From NCBI GenBank assembly GCA_002946415.1, contig NJPS01000039.1, forward strand, positions 248,001 to 312,000: a stretch of 64,000 bases of DNA, in the 5' to 3' direction. Of the stretch, positions 10,961 through 21,748 are shown in pieces. The stretch's first letter is position 1; every line of letters begins with the position of its first letter. Source of the stretch: Rutstroemia sp. NJR-2017a BVV2. Its lineage: Eukaryota; Ascomycota; Leotiomycetes; Helotiales; Rutstroemiaceae. The position numbers and the translations under genes are program-made. The notes below the pieces were generated by a model. The model saw only the letters and a list, made by a program, of their open reading frames with translations, made no database searches and had not been told where the DNA came from.

Positions 10961-12301
10961 TCACCTATACAATAACCCCTCCACCATCTCCGCAATCGCC
11001 AAACTGCTCGTCAACCCCGGACTCTCAATCCCCAGCAAATTCACCCACCCTTCATACCCCTCCTCGCACCGTATCACAAAATCTATAAACCCCTTTCCGC
11101 TCGCCACCGCCGAGTTGCGTCCCAGCTTCGGCCGTATCCCCGCATAGTCCGGCTGGATACCCTCTTCCTGTACATCCGGCAGGAACTTCTTGATCTGCTC
11201 GATCGCCTGCCCTAAACGCACGCTGCTGACGCTCAGATCGCTCGGGTCGTCTACCCATTCCACGTCCGGCCCGAAGCGGATCCGTCCGCTGATGTCGAGC
11301 GTTAAGTGAGTGCCGAGGCCGCCGAGGCCCGGTTCTGGCGCCGGGTAGATCAGGTGCTTGGTCGAGGGCGTGCGTGGCGTGTACGAGAAGTAGTTTCCCT
11401 TGGCGTAGTACTGCGTGCGGTGGCCCGAGGGGGGCAGGATCATATTATTGATATCGCAGGCGCCGAGCCCTGCAGAATTAACGATAGTTTCACTCGTAAA
11501 CTTATTTTCCGCGCCGCTGGCTTTATCCCTGACGACGATTTCCCAGCCCGAAGTGCCTTTGTCGCCGAGCGGGGTGATGGCGATGACGGTGCTGTTGAGC
11601 GCGGTGTCGCCGCCTTTTTCGGAAAAATCGCCGTGCAGGAATTGCATGTACGAGTGGCTGTCGATGATGCCGGTGGTGGGACTGGCGAGGATCCCGGCTT
11701 TGGCTTGCACGAAGGGCTCTTCTTTGGCGGCTTGTTCGAGGGGAATGAAGTGCGTGGGGACGTCTTCGATGGAGCGGGAGAATTTGTGGACTTTGACTAG
11801 CTCTTCCCATTGCTCGTTGGTTTGCGCGACGATCCACTTGCCTGTGTTGTTATGCGGGATGTTATATTTCCCGCATAATTCATACATCATCTTTCGGCCT
11901 TGGATGCATAGTTTGGTTTTCAGGGAATCGGCTCCATAGTAAAGGCCGGCGTGGATGACCTGTTGATGAGTATTAACATGGTTGAGCTATGGACATTGAG
12001 ACATGATAGTGGTTGACCTCGGAATTCCTCGAACTGGTCTCCATGCCCACCGCACTGTTTCGTTCGAGAAGTAACGTGCTTGTCCCATCTCTAGCTGCTA
12101 GCTTTCTTGCGATCGCAAGACCTACGGCACCTCCGCCTATGACCTTAGTATATTAGCTTTCACGGCGCAAACATTGGTCGGTGATGATTGAGGGTGAAGA
12201 TGTACAGCATGTGTGAAATCAGCTTGTCGAACAGCTGTGGTCACGAAAGTGCGTCGCGTTGATTTTGATGTCAAGTGACATCTCATGAATGAAGAAAACA
12301 T
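10961..12301 (-). CDS. Mitochondrial L-2-hydroxyglutarate dehydrogenase-type FAD oxidoreductase
   Basis: The family oxidises L-2-hydroxyglutarate to 2-oxoglutarate using FAD in mitochondria, a metabolite-repair role. Exons are 12301-12206, 12143-12018 and 11959-10961, all phase 0, for 406 aa. The first exon encodes a basic, Ser/Thr-rich start ([19 protein letters not shown]) that reads as a mitochondrial presequence. It is followed by the Rossmann FAD motif [15 protein letters not shown] at about 33-47, then [15 protein letters not shown], a family hallmark. The C-terminus carries IRPKL and [17 protein letters not shown]. The first intron ends in AAG rather than CAG/TAG, and the second starts GTCAAC. 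An upstream extension of the frame starts only with TTG, so ATG 12301 was chosen. Length fits fungal homologues. Confidence 0.9.
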
Positions 12302-12714
12302 CTTGCAAGCTGAGTGCAATTCCAGGTCATATGGGCGCAAACAATATTCTATATCGGGTACCCAACAAAGATTTTGTCACGATCATGGTTCACACTGACG
12401 CAATCTCACATGCGGGGCTCTTGACAAGGCTCGCAAGGCTGGAGATATCCTCGATAAGCATCGTGTGAACCAATAAGCAGTAAACATAGGAATGATTCTG
12501 CTTTCGAGATAAAGCCATAGTCAGTTCTAGGAGAAATTTCTAAATAGCATGCTAATCAGCTACTTGGCCAAACTTCCTTATGCTCCGGTCTAACGCCAAT
12601 ACCCCTCATTAAGCTCCGTTTTTGGATCCTCATCTTTCGTATAACTTCCAACCGAAACTCCTCTAGCATGCAGGAACATTTGCGACTAAAGCAAAAATGA
12701 ATGGGTATTTGCGA
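12302..12714. other. Intergenic, no gene seen
   Basis: This is the 5' flank of the L2HGDH-type gene and the 3' flank of the coiled-coil gene, both on the minus strand. No ORF of note was seen. Confidence 0.5.
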
Positions 12715-13946
12715 TCATTCTGGTTTAGGATCTTCTGCTTGTACTTCTGGTGTTGATGCTACAAGTGGCGTTGCGTCTTCGGAAGCAGAGGTAGAAGAGG
12801 TTAGGTGAGAAGCAGTGACAGGTTCGCGAGTAATGGATGAATTTGCGTGAAACTCATTAACTTGACGTTCTAGATACCAATTATTAGTTTACGGAAACAG
12901 CATAATTAGGTCAAGTCTTTTGAGAACATACCTAATTCTCTAATCCTCTGGCGTAGCATTTGGTTTTCTCTAACCAAGTTTTGTGTTTCTGCCTGGTAAT
13001 AAGCAGTCTCATCACGACCCCCAAGACTCCATGAGTCCCCCCCTTCATTGCTTATGGAGGTTGATCTCAACCGTGGTGATGCAGTTCGGCTTGGTGTTCT
13101 CGATCGGCGTTGTAAATCAGCGCGGGCAATGTCAAAAGACGTTCTAGGATGTAATGCTGTAGAGGGAGACCGAGGAGTTGAGACAGCAGAAATTACATTA
13201 GGTGGTATATTAGGAGTAGAGAAGGATAGAGATCGTTCGGATGTCGGCGTAGACTCGTCAATTGCGGGTGCTGTTGCTTGCGATTGTCCGCTGGCAGCCT
13301 GTAGTTGCTGGAGTTGTTGTTGTTGAGCTCGAATCATTTGCAGTAAACGATTCTAACAAGTACAAGGTTAGCAGAGCGCATGGAATTAACAATGGTTTAA
13401 TGATAACAGGCATTACTTACAACCTGAGCTTCTTGCTCCTGCTCTAATTCCTGGTGTATTTCTCCAAGACTGGGTGCGCGGAAATGATGAGGATCACCAC
13501 CTGTGGTTATCGGCGAGCCCGTGAGAGAATGAGGGCTTGCAGTCCGGTGTGCTTGTTCGCTGACAATTTCCCCCGGGGGTGGTAGGTTTGGGTCATTCAT
13601 TTGCAAATTCATTAAAACCGTCGATCGTCGTCTGCCAGTATGCGATGATTGTCGATTCCGGCTCGCCGAGCTTGAGGAGGGACCTAGTAATACGATTAGC
13701 AGATATACCTTCAAATTTCTAGAAACCACCAGACTAACGTCTAGAATCTTCTTGCTGAAGCCCTGCATTTACTGCAGCGGCAGCTTGAAGTGAAGTTGAT
13801 GCTGAACGTGGAGATGGAGAGGGACTCTGGCCGCGCAAAGCAGCAGCAGCAGCAGGTGCATCCCCAGATGCTGAAAATGTGCGAGTCATAGCTGGTGATC
13901 CGGATAATGAACGTGAAGGAGGAAGTGAATTTAAGTCGGGAGCCAT
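12715..13946 (-). CDS. Ser/Pro-rich protein with C-terminal leucine-zipper-like coiled coil, function unknown
   Basis: I do not recognise the family beyond a conserved-looking fungal protein. Four exons (13946-13739, 13683-13421, 13352-12932, 12869-12715) join with consistent phases to 348 aa. The N-terminal 70 residues are Ser/Pro/Ala-rich (MAPDLNSLPPSRSLSGSPAM). The middle has LGEIHQELEQEQEAQV running into NRLLQMIRAQQQQLQQLQ, a Gln-rich helical stretch, then more SP-rich sequence with several SPR/TPS sites. Residues about 275-300 (ETQNLVRENQMLRQRIRELE) form an amphipathic heptad pattern that suggests dimerisation. No basic region precedes it in bZIP style, so a bZIP call is not supported. 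The Ser/Thr-Pro sites suggest phosphorylation, by inference only. All introns have good donors (GTTAGT, GTAAGT, GTATGT). Confidence 0.75.
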
Positions 13947-14795
13947 TGATATTATTTTATAGACGAGAAATTAGTAGGTTGGAATGGAGGCCTAGATGTG
14001 GAGTGTCTATAGGAATAATCCGGCCTGCATGCAATGAGCGGGCAAGTGGTACGACGAAGGGTTGGACGTAATTCTCAGGAGATATGTGGTCATATGATCT
14101 GTATTGTCCCGTTTGAGTCAATTAGGTTAGGTATTTCATTGTCTCAAAACGAACAGGCAGGTACGAGTAATAATCTGACGAACCCGAAAGCTGCTGATTT
14201 TTGTTCTAAGAGCTGGAGCTTGTGACGATGCTGCCCGCATTTAGCCACAAGCGAAAGCACAGGGCTGAGTCTGGACCAATGAGAAGCTTGCATTTGTGTC
14301 TGAGCTCACGATCACGAGTCGATGCTTCTAAGTGGTCGTTCGTCACTTCATGATTTCGGAGGGATAGACATTTTTGTCTACGAGTATCTGGTCTCGACTT
14401 TCTCGTGCCCATCCTTTGAATGGTTAGTAGGAGCTCATATCTTTATTGGAATGGGGAGAGTTATGAGAGTAAGTAAGCAGAACATGCACAGAAAGCATCG
14501 TCGATCACATGCTCGATCTTTTTGGTAGTACGCACTGCTCTTGGAAGACTGCGATATCCATAATTCAGCGAAGAGGAACCTACAGAACATGGCTGCTAGG
14601 ACATTGGGGGCTCATCACCATGATGAGGGCCAGCTTCAGAGGGATACGATTGCCCGATATGTACACCGCATCACATGACGACATCTACTCCCACTGCCAA
14701 GCTTGGCGTTCTGCATTTGATCCTGCACTAATACGGCTATCTGGTGGCGATTTAGATGCTGCTGCTTTAGAGTGAGCAGTTTGCTGACCAAAGCC
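13947..14795. other. Intergenic, no gene supported
   Basis: Upstream flank of the coiled-coil gene. Several short overlapping ORFs on both strands (for example 14034-14225, 14509-14775) have no domain or splice support. Confidence 0.4.
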
Positions 14796-15273
14796 TCATT
14801 GTAAAGTTGGTGAAGCTTCTTCCCGAGAGATTTGAGCTCGATCGGCTTCCCTCTTCACTTGCCTGATTCGATCGAAAGTCCCATCACATTATTAGTAAGG
14901 TAGCAACCAACATTCTCATGGATTTAACAGATGAAACGGTTGTTTAAATCTATGCAGATTAATATGCTGGCATTTAACGATCTCAAGGACGACTTCTGCA
15001 AGGTCTCGCCTCGCAAAAGCGTAACCCTCGCTCACTGTTGATTCATGCTTTGGTTGTATGAAGCGGTCTCGAAGTTGCTATCCACTTGTGCCACTTACGT
15101 ACAATTCATTCGGGCCTCAAGTCGCTCAGTCTCGCTGTGATCCTGCGGCACAGGAAGTGTGAAGAAGATTGGGTTCGGGATCAGGCAAGAGCACTTACGT
15201 CTCTGAACTTCCTTCCCTGCTGCACGTTCGTCTGAGAAATGCGCAGTGCATGATGAAACATAATGCTATGCAT
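14796..15273 (-). CDS. Candidate spliced microprotein (61 aa), unrecognised
   Basis: Three small exons (15273-15199, 15142-15099, 14862-14796) join in frame. Both donors are perfect GTAAGT and both acceptors are CAG, giving MHSIMFHHALRISQTNVQQG and onward to ASPTLQ, 61 residues. Intron 1 is 56 nt with phase 0; intron 2 is 236 nt with phase 2 and contains TTACTAATAAT before its acceptor. The composition is hydrophilic and charged (READRAQISREEA), consistent with a small soluble or disordered protein. A second in-frame ATG at 15261 is an alternative start. I know no family for it. It could also be a spliced non-coding RNA or chance. It lies in an otherwise gene-poor stretch. Confidence 0.35.
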
Positions 15274-15637
15274 TGAAAACGAGCAAACGATTTTACAAGG
15301 ACGTGGGGTTTCTTAATAAAATCATCATCCCCTCAGGAAAGATCTCCGTGAACAGCTTGATTACTTGGTATTTCAGGTGTGGTTGCACAAAAAGGATTCC
15401 ATATGTAGTAGCCCGTGCCTACTTGAAAGCCTCAAAGCGACACTTGAGACCTATTGTGATTATGCTCCTCGCATCTTCGCCGTTCGACCGCGCAGGGATA
15501 TCGCTTTCGGGACTGTGCCCATTTCGGAGATCTATCAAAGGCTTTACTGCAAGACTGAACGAAGTGCCCTTCAAGTGCGATGTCAAAGCCTCAACTTGGT
15601 ATGGATGTGCTGGCTTATGCCAAACGGAGGCGCAGAG

Positions 15638-16217
15638 TCATATGTACGTCTCTTTGGACTGCCAACAGGTACATGTTTCGAATACCAATCCAAGTTCGCC
15701 GACCTCGATACTCGCACGAGCCTCGGTGGTATACAATGATAACAAGGCATCCAAAACACGCACGCGAACACGTAGCTTGTTATTGTAGGTGTCCAAGCAT
15801 ATCAAAAGCCAGCAAACATTAGGCCCGGCTGCTTCGAAGCCTAACACCTTGGAGGCTTGAACGGCAGCCGGAGAGAACTCATTGCAGCCATCCGGTGCTC
15901 GGCAGGCGGTATTATCGTTAAGTGGCTGGTCCTTCAGTCTGCCAACGAAATAAGACGTAATTCGGAAATAATGAAGAATGTACCAAATGGCTTTCTGCTA
16001 CCGATCAACTGCTTCGATTGATGTCTTACCTACCAATAAAACAAATGCTTATACCGGGTGGGAGCTTCTTGGTATCGGCTCGGAGAAATGGTCCAAGGAT
16101 GATCCTGATTTGAAGCAGAAAGCCACGGCGGGTAGAGAAGAGGTGTTCCAGACCTTCCGAGCCATACAGACTCTGCCCTATGCACTGCGGAATCTCGGAG
16201 ACAAATCTCAAATACAT
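15638..16217 (-). CDS. Candidate two-exon ORF or gene relic, function unknown
   Basis: A minus-strand ORF from ATG 16217 (MYLRFVSEIPQCIGQSLYGS) runs to a GTAAGA donor (exon end 16030). It resumes in frame after TTGGCAG (15938) and stops at 15638, giving about 162 aa. No domain is recognised. The same stretch also has long open frames on the + strand (15273-15788, 15365-15739), so coding strand and reality are uncertain. A decayed gene, or a fragment of one, is as likely as an active gene. Confidence 0.22.
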
Positions 16218-18385
16218 ATCTCTATTCACAGTTGCAGTCTCGAATGTATCCACGTTAATGCCCGATCATTATGCTCCTTTTTCGACAGCCGATAGGGCTG
16301 TTGCTTCTCAAGGGTGTATTGTACAATCACGGCATATGTACGATTCCTCCAGGCTGCCAGTTGTTAAACAACAACATATGATTCATTCGATCAGAACTGT
16401 GACAGTTCGAGCAAGTAATATAAGGGAAACAATGCTATTGGCAATCAAGGACCGCCCCTAGCGAGAAAATCCCATCATCGCCAGCTACCGCACCTCAATG
16501 AGCTGCAATTCAACGGAAGCTTCTGCTTCGTCAGTCGGGAAAAAAATATAAGAAGTTGGCACTGTCCCACTATGAGAAGAATGGACAAGACAGTCTCACT
16601 ATCTAGAATCGTGCCGCCAATGACAAAATCAGAGAAGCAATAGTGAGTTTTCATCTACAAGCCATGATCTCTTGTCGTATGAGTACTGATACATGATCAA
16701 GTATCACAGAGCCTGTCAGCCTTATAAACATACAGCTTCGGGGAACTTTTCCCGACATGGCAGTGCCCAACCCGACCCACACAGATGGACCTACTGGTCA
16801 TTACCGAGAGCTGGTGTCTCTCCAGGTAGGTCTTTCCGGTACCAAATCACACGGTGCGAACCCTACGCAGTCGGACACCGTCACTGGCGGAGAATCAGCG
16901 TTGGGTTTCCAACCACCCAATGACAGGAGCTCTGGGAATGGTATCGCCAACGCCTGCGTGCATTATTGCATCAGCACCCAAGACTATGATGCTTGGTCCA
17001 ACAACACCGGTGGAGAAGGCTCCAACACCAATGCAAACAAAAGAAACAGCACCATCCAGCTGAATCGTTGGGCATATGAGACTTCTCGTACCAGGATGAC
17101 ACTTGCTGAGATCCTAGAGAAGAGAAAATGGGAGCAATTGGAATGTGGGGTCCAGACTTCTAGAGAGGATGGGGGTTATTGAGAAACCGGAAAGAGGTAA
17201 AGAACATTGCCTATTGTCTTGCAACACAGTCTGGTAACTAAAACATCGCAGGCGGAATGGCGGCGGCTGATTGTATTGTGGTGTTTGGCGGGGAGGTGGC
17301 GCGATTCTTGGCATTAACGGTACAGGTACAGAAAGGCAAGATTTGTACCCATGATTAGCGTGACGGACTCAAGCAGATGGATCTCTTCACGGAATAATGG
17401 AAGTTGTTGTGGCAAGTTGAGATATCAAGTGCAGAAAAAACCCTCAAAGCAGAAATTTACCATTGACCAATGAACATGCTTCTCACGATAATGATCTAAA
17501 GTGGCTAAGCTTCTTTGACGCTACCCAGCAACGGCTAGAGGCTAGGAGCTAGTCCCAGATAGCTAGGAACGGACCGGGGAGCATTTCCCGCCAACTTACT
17601 TTCGTAAGTTATCTCCAAACTATCTCAATAATAACGTCGTCGCCGTATCAACCTTTCCGTCTCCTCCTGCTGGCGGGGCGCAGAAGTGCGGCAACTCGTT
17701 GCTCAGCGGCCGACCAAATCCTTTCCTTAATGTTGCTGAGAGACAAAATCTCCATGGTGCATCACTACATCACCGCAAATGAGTCCTGTTCGGCATCGAT
17801 ATTCGCTGGATACATTGACATCGGATTGCGGTCTTCTTGCATGATTCCATTCCCCACCTCAACCCCCAACCGAAAATTTCCTGCTGTGGCCTTTCGGATC
17901 TCAGGTTACCCCACAGCTTTACGTTCTCGTTTATCCAATTGCTATCAAACTTCAAACTCGGAACGCCCCTCGGCTCGCGTCCCAACCTTCTCCAATCTCC
18001 TCCGCCTTGGCAAGCAGTTATCGCGATGATCCATTCAGGTACGGAGCCAATGGAAACGAAATGGCGTGCGAGATGCACCGGATTTCTTGTAATCATCAAA
18101 TGAACGTCCGATATCTGCGTAAATGCACTTCCATGCTGCAGCTCCCTGCATGATCCCACCTTTCCCAATGTGGAAGGTCAATAGACTTTAATAACTATCC
18201 ATGAGAAGAACCTTCCAATACGGTAATGACCTGGTCTTGTTGATTTTGGCCACTGGAAGTATATATGGTATCCATTACACAACAGCAATGCGCTCTCTTT
18301 CTCTTCATTCCTCTCTTCTCCTTCCACACATTGCTTCTTGGTGGTTTGAAGCTCTGAGCTCGCCACTTTTTGGTCCTCCAGCAGA
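16218..18385. other. Gene-poor region upstream of the S41 protease
   Basis: The best ORF is 16757-17182 (+), 141 aa with a genuine ATG (MAVPNPTHTDGPTGHYRELV), Asn/Gly/Ser/Thr-rich. It has no domain I recognise and overlaps other open frames. A perfect 7-bp inverted repeat with a 4-nt loop (AACTTAC/GTAAGTT) lies near 17594-17611. The base composition is not obviously AT-biased, so strong RIP is not apparent by eye. A TATA-like element just upstream of the protease is listed separately. Confidence 0.4.
18260..18266 (+). promoter_or_regulatory. TATA-like element upstream of the S41 protease
   Basis: TATATAT within GGAAGTATATATGG lies about 120 bp before the protease start codon, on the right strand and at a distance that allows a short leader. 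This is inferred from sequence only. Confidence 0.4.
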
Positions 18386-21298
18386 ATGCATTTCAAAACC
18401 CTCCCAATTCAAGCGGGGCTAGTCGGGTTAGCAAGTGCTGGGTACGCAAAATACCCAGCCGGCAATTCTACCACAGCCTTCCCAACTACCGGAACCAGCA
18501 CGCCGACTTCCACATTGGCAGCATGTGGAATTGTAAGCAGCCTTGCCTCTGTTGCAAAAGTTGCGTCGCCATCAGGTATGTTCCATTGTCTGAGCTAGAC
18601 TCCACATCACCCTCCATCAGTCGATGCACAAATTCATCGATCAGGCTGCGATACGGTGTCCGATGATCCCATTAAGCGATTCAGTGATCTTGAACCTTTA
18701 TTTGTTCGGATTATACCTGACCATTGAACATTATCATTATCTAAGTGAAGATAACATCCAAAGTCTGGAGCTGTTCTATGAATTAGTGCATCCGATGGCG
18801 ACTGCAGATCTCAAGCAGAAGGGCTTGGAGGACAGAATGAAGTACTCTTCTACATTTCGCCGCAAAAGGACGTTTGTCACCATGTGACTTGACCCTACGA
18901 TCTCTTGTTTTAACCATTCGTATACTCAGCTACTCCGTGATACTCATGCTGACATTGCTTCCGATATTTAGCCACACCTACAGTTGATGCTAAACTTGCC
19001 CATGACTGTCTCAACTCGGTTCCATTGAATACCAGTGCAGCCATTCAATATGTGACTGATTTGAAACCATACATTGAGTGGCAATCAGGTGAGTTGATTC
19101 TGCTTCCACAGCCGACTTCAAGACGGCGCCTAATCCAGAATCTGGACGCACATGGAAATGACATGTCGAAGGCGGCCAGAATGGGTCTTCAGTCTGAGAG
19201 ATCTTCATACTGACATGCCCTTGCAGATACCGCGGATCTCAAAGATCCACCCGCAGATTATTTCTATCCTCCATTCGATGTGTTTGGCAAACTCGCTTCA
19301 GTCAAATCTAACCTCGAAAATGGCACATATGCAAATGAGTATGAATTTCAAGAAGATTTATACCAAGTGTTTGCCCCAGCACATGATGGTCACTTTGTAG
19401 TGTACCCGGATCTTCTTACCAAAGTTTTCGAGTGGCGCCGCAAGCGATCGCTAGTTTCTGTCAGCAGTGATGGAGTTGAGCTACCCAAGATTTATTTATA
19501 TGGTGAGTTCAGTTCTAAATTTTTTGAAGAGCGTTCTAATTTTCTCACGTAGAGGATATCACTTCTGCACCGTCTGAAGCTTCCGAGGTCACCAAAATCA
19601 ATGGAGTTGATGCTGTAAAGTATGTCGAGGATTGGATCTTTCAAGCATCATTCAATCAAGATGCAGATGCCGCATACAACACAATGTTTTACGAGAAGGC
19701 TTTCGTTGGTGGAGGTAAGTACAGACAACCAAACACGTCCGCAACAACTAGCCAAGAGGTGCTGATACGTCACAATAGGTGTCTCGAATGGTTACTTTGC
19801 TGGAGGTGGCCGAATCAGGTACATCTACCCAGGCGCAAACACCACGTTCGATTTCGCGAACGGTACCACTCTGGGTGTTGAGAACTACGCCACAGTCAAA
19901 GTTGATATGACCGGAGTTACTGATGGAGAGTCATTTTATCAAAAGTTCTGTGTCCAATCCACCGCAACGGAAGCGGCAGCGTCCTCAGTAACCACAGCTG
20001 CTGCACTTGTTAGCCCCACTGGTTACCCTACACCTGTTGTCTCTACAAACGATACGATCGTGTCTGGCTACTACCTTAGCGAGCCAGGCTTCGAAGATGT
20101 TGCCGTGCTGAGCTTGTTGGCATTCGAGTCCGATTCTATCGCCGAATTTCAAGCTGTTGCACAGACTTTCCTTGCTGATGCAGTCCGTGATGGAAAAACC
20201 AAATTGGTTATCGATCTCAGTGCTAACGGCGGAGGATACATTCTCCAAGGTTATGACATGTTCAGACAACTGTTCCCACACATTGTTCAAGATGGTTACA
20301 GCAGAATAAAGGAGACCGATACCTTCTTGACCATCTCCAAGATCTTCTCGGAGGATATCCCAGCTGATTGTGCGTTAATAATTTATCCATTTTGTTCGAA
20401 CAAACGCTAATTATTCTTAGATGACCCGAACACTGCCTCCGATGAGACTATCTCTAAATATGAAACTTGGTTCAACTACCGATATGATTACAACTTGACC
20501 AATCAACCATTTTTGAGCTTTGAGGACAAATTCGCCCCTCACCCATACAAGACCGATAACTACACTAGCTTGATGCGCTGGAACCTTGATGATCCCCTCA
20601 CAACTACTAACGGAACCTATGGTATGGGCATCGAGATCTCCGGCTACGGAAGCCTCGCCAACATCTCCCAACCTTTTGCTGCCGAGAACATCATCATGCT
20701 CTACGACGGCTTCTGCGCCTCAACCTGCACTCTCTTCAGCGAGTTCATGCGCATCCAAGCCGGCGTGAAATCCATTGCCATGGGTGGCCGTCCCAATAAG
20801 GAGCAAATCCAAGGTGTCGGCGGAATCAAGGGTGCACAAGTCCTCACCTTCGCAAGCATCTACAGCTACGCACAGGAAGCTGCCTCTTCTCCCAATGCCA
20901 CGCCAGAAGATCTCGCCATCCTCAACAAATTCACCACCGTCCCGATCGAGCGCTCAGTCTCTACATCCATCAACTTGCGCGATCAGATTCTGCGCGATAA
21001 TGTGAATGATGGTCTTCCAGCCCAGTATGTCTACGAGCCAGCGGACTGCAGATTGTACTGGACTCTGCCTATGATTGAGAATGTGGAGAAGGTGTGGGAG
21101 GCGGCGGCGGATGCGGCGTGGAATGGAGGCGCTTGTGTGGCGGGTGCGTTGCCTAAGAGGGATGTTAGTGTCAAGCAGAGGAAGAATGTGGTTAATAGGA
21201 AGAGGAGCAGAAATACTCTGTCTGTGGTTAAGAGGGAGGAGACAGTGGAGAAGGATGCCATGTGGGATGCTAGACATGGAAGGAAGGTCATTTCTTAG
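18386..21298 (+). CDS. Secreted peptidase S41 family protein (CPAF/tail-specific protease-like)
   Basis: S41 peptidases are serine proteases of the C-terminal-processing/CPAF fold; many filamentous fungi encode secreted versions. Six exons (18386-18575, 18972-19088, 19227-19502, 19553-19714, 19779-20369, 20421-21298) give 737 aa, all introns phase 1. A signal peptide is clear (MHFKTLPIQAGLVGLASAGYA). CPAF-like N-terminal features include YEFQEDLYQVFAPAHDGHF at about 135-153. The nucleophile region is YDGFCASTCTLFSEFM, with the likely catalytic Ser near 548. Two preceding segments (LVIDLSANGGGY, MGGRPNKEQIQGVGG) match S41 core strands. The C-terminus is basic, with Lys-Arg pairs (LPKRDVSVKQRK) that could be kexin sites. 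The first intron is long (396 nt). Several N-glycosylation sequons (NTT, NGT, NLT) fit secretion. The substrate is unknown. Confidence 0.9.
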
Positions 21299-21748
21299 GC
21301 TGGATGATGAATTCTTGGCGGACCTCTGGTAATGGATGAAAGAAGAGAAAACATATGGTGATACATTTAGTGAGTATCTAGTGAATAAAATAAAGTAATA
21401 TCTCATCCTCCTATGTCTCTCTCCTGCCTTCGATCCCAAACATATATATTTCGAAAACCAGCAGCCTAATTAATATACTTTTCAAAATAATGTGTAGAGA
21501 AAGCCACCAGTCTAATCAATCTAGCATTCAAAATAATATGCCCATCCAAACCGAGCTATCCAAATATACGAACTGTCCCTTCTATTCCAGTAAGTTTTAT
21601 ATACGCCTTGTAAGGACCTCTCAAAAGAAAATATCCATCCAAACCGAACCATACAAACGTCCAACCTATCCCTCCCAGCCCAGCAAGTTTCCCACACACG
21701 TCCTGAAAACCTCTCAAGCTGTGGTTTAACAAAATGTATAACAACTGC
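21299..21748. repeat. Convergent intergenic region with imperfect direct repeats
   Basis: Between the S41 stop and the phosphatase stop there are two imperfect copies of a roughly 95-bp unit. They begin near 21535 (AATATGCCCATCCAAACCGA) and near 21629 (AATATCCATCCAAACCGAAC) and both end in a CCTCTCAA motif. To their left, two shorter copies around 'CAGTCTAATCAATCTAGCATTCAAAATAAT' (about 21450-21540) share a TTCAAAATAATRTG core. The copies are diverged by eye to roughly two-thirds identity. No ORF of note. Confidence 0.5.

Noticed and set aside
11306..11939. Two plus-strand ORFs of 164 and 174 codons
   Set aside because: They are antisense to the well-supported L-2-hydroxyglutarate dehydrogenase-type gene.
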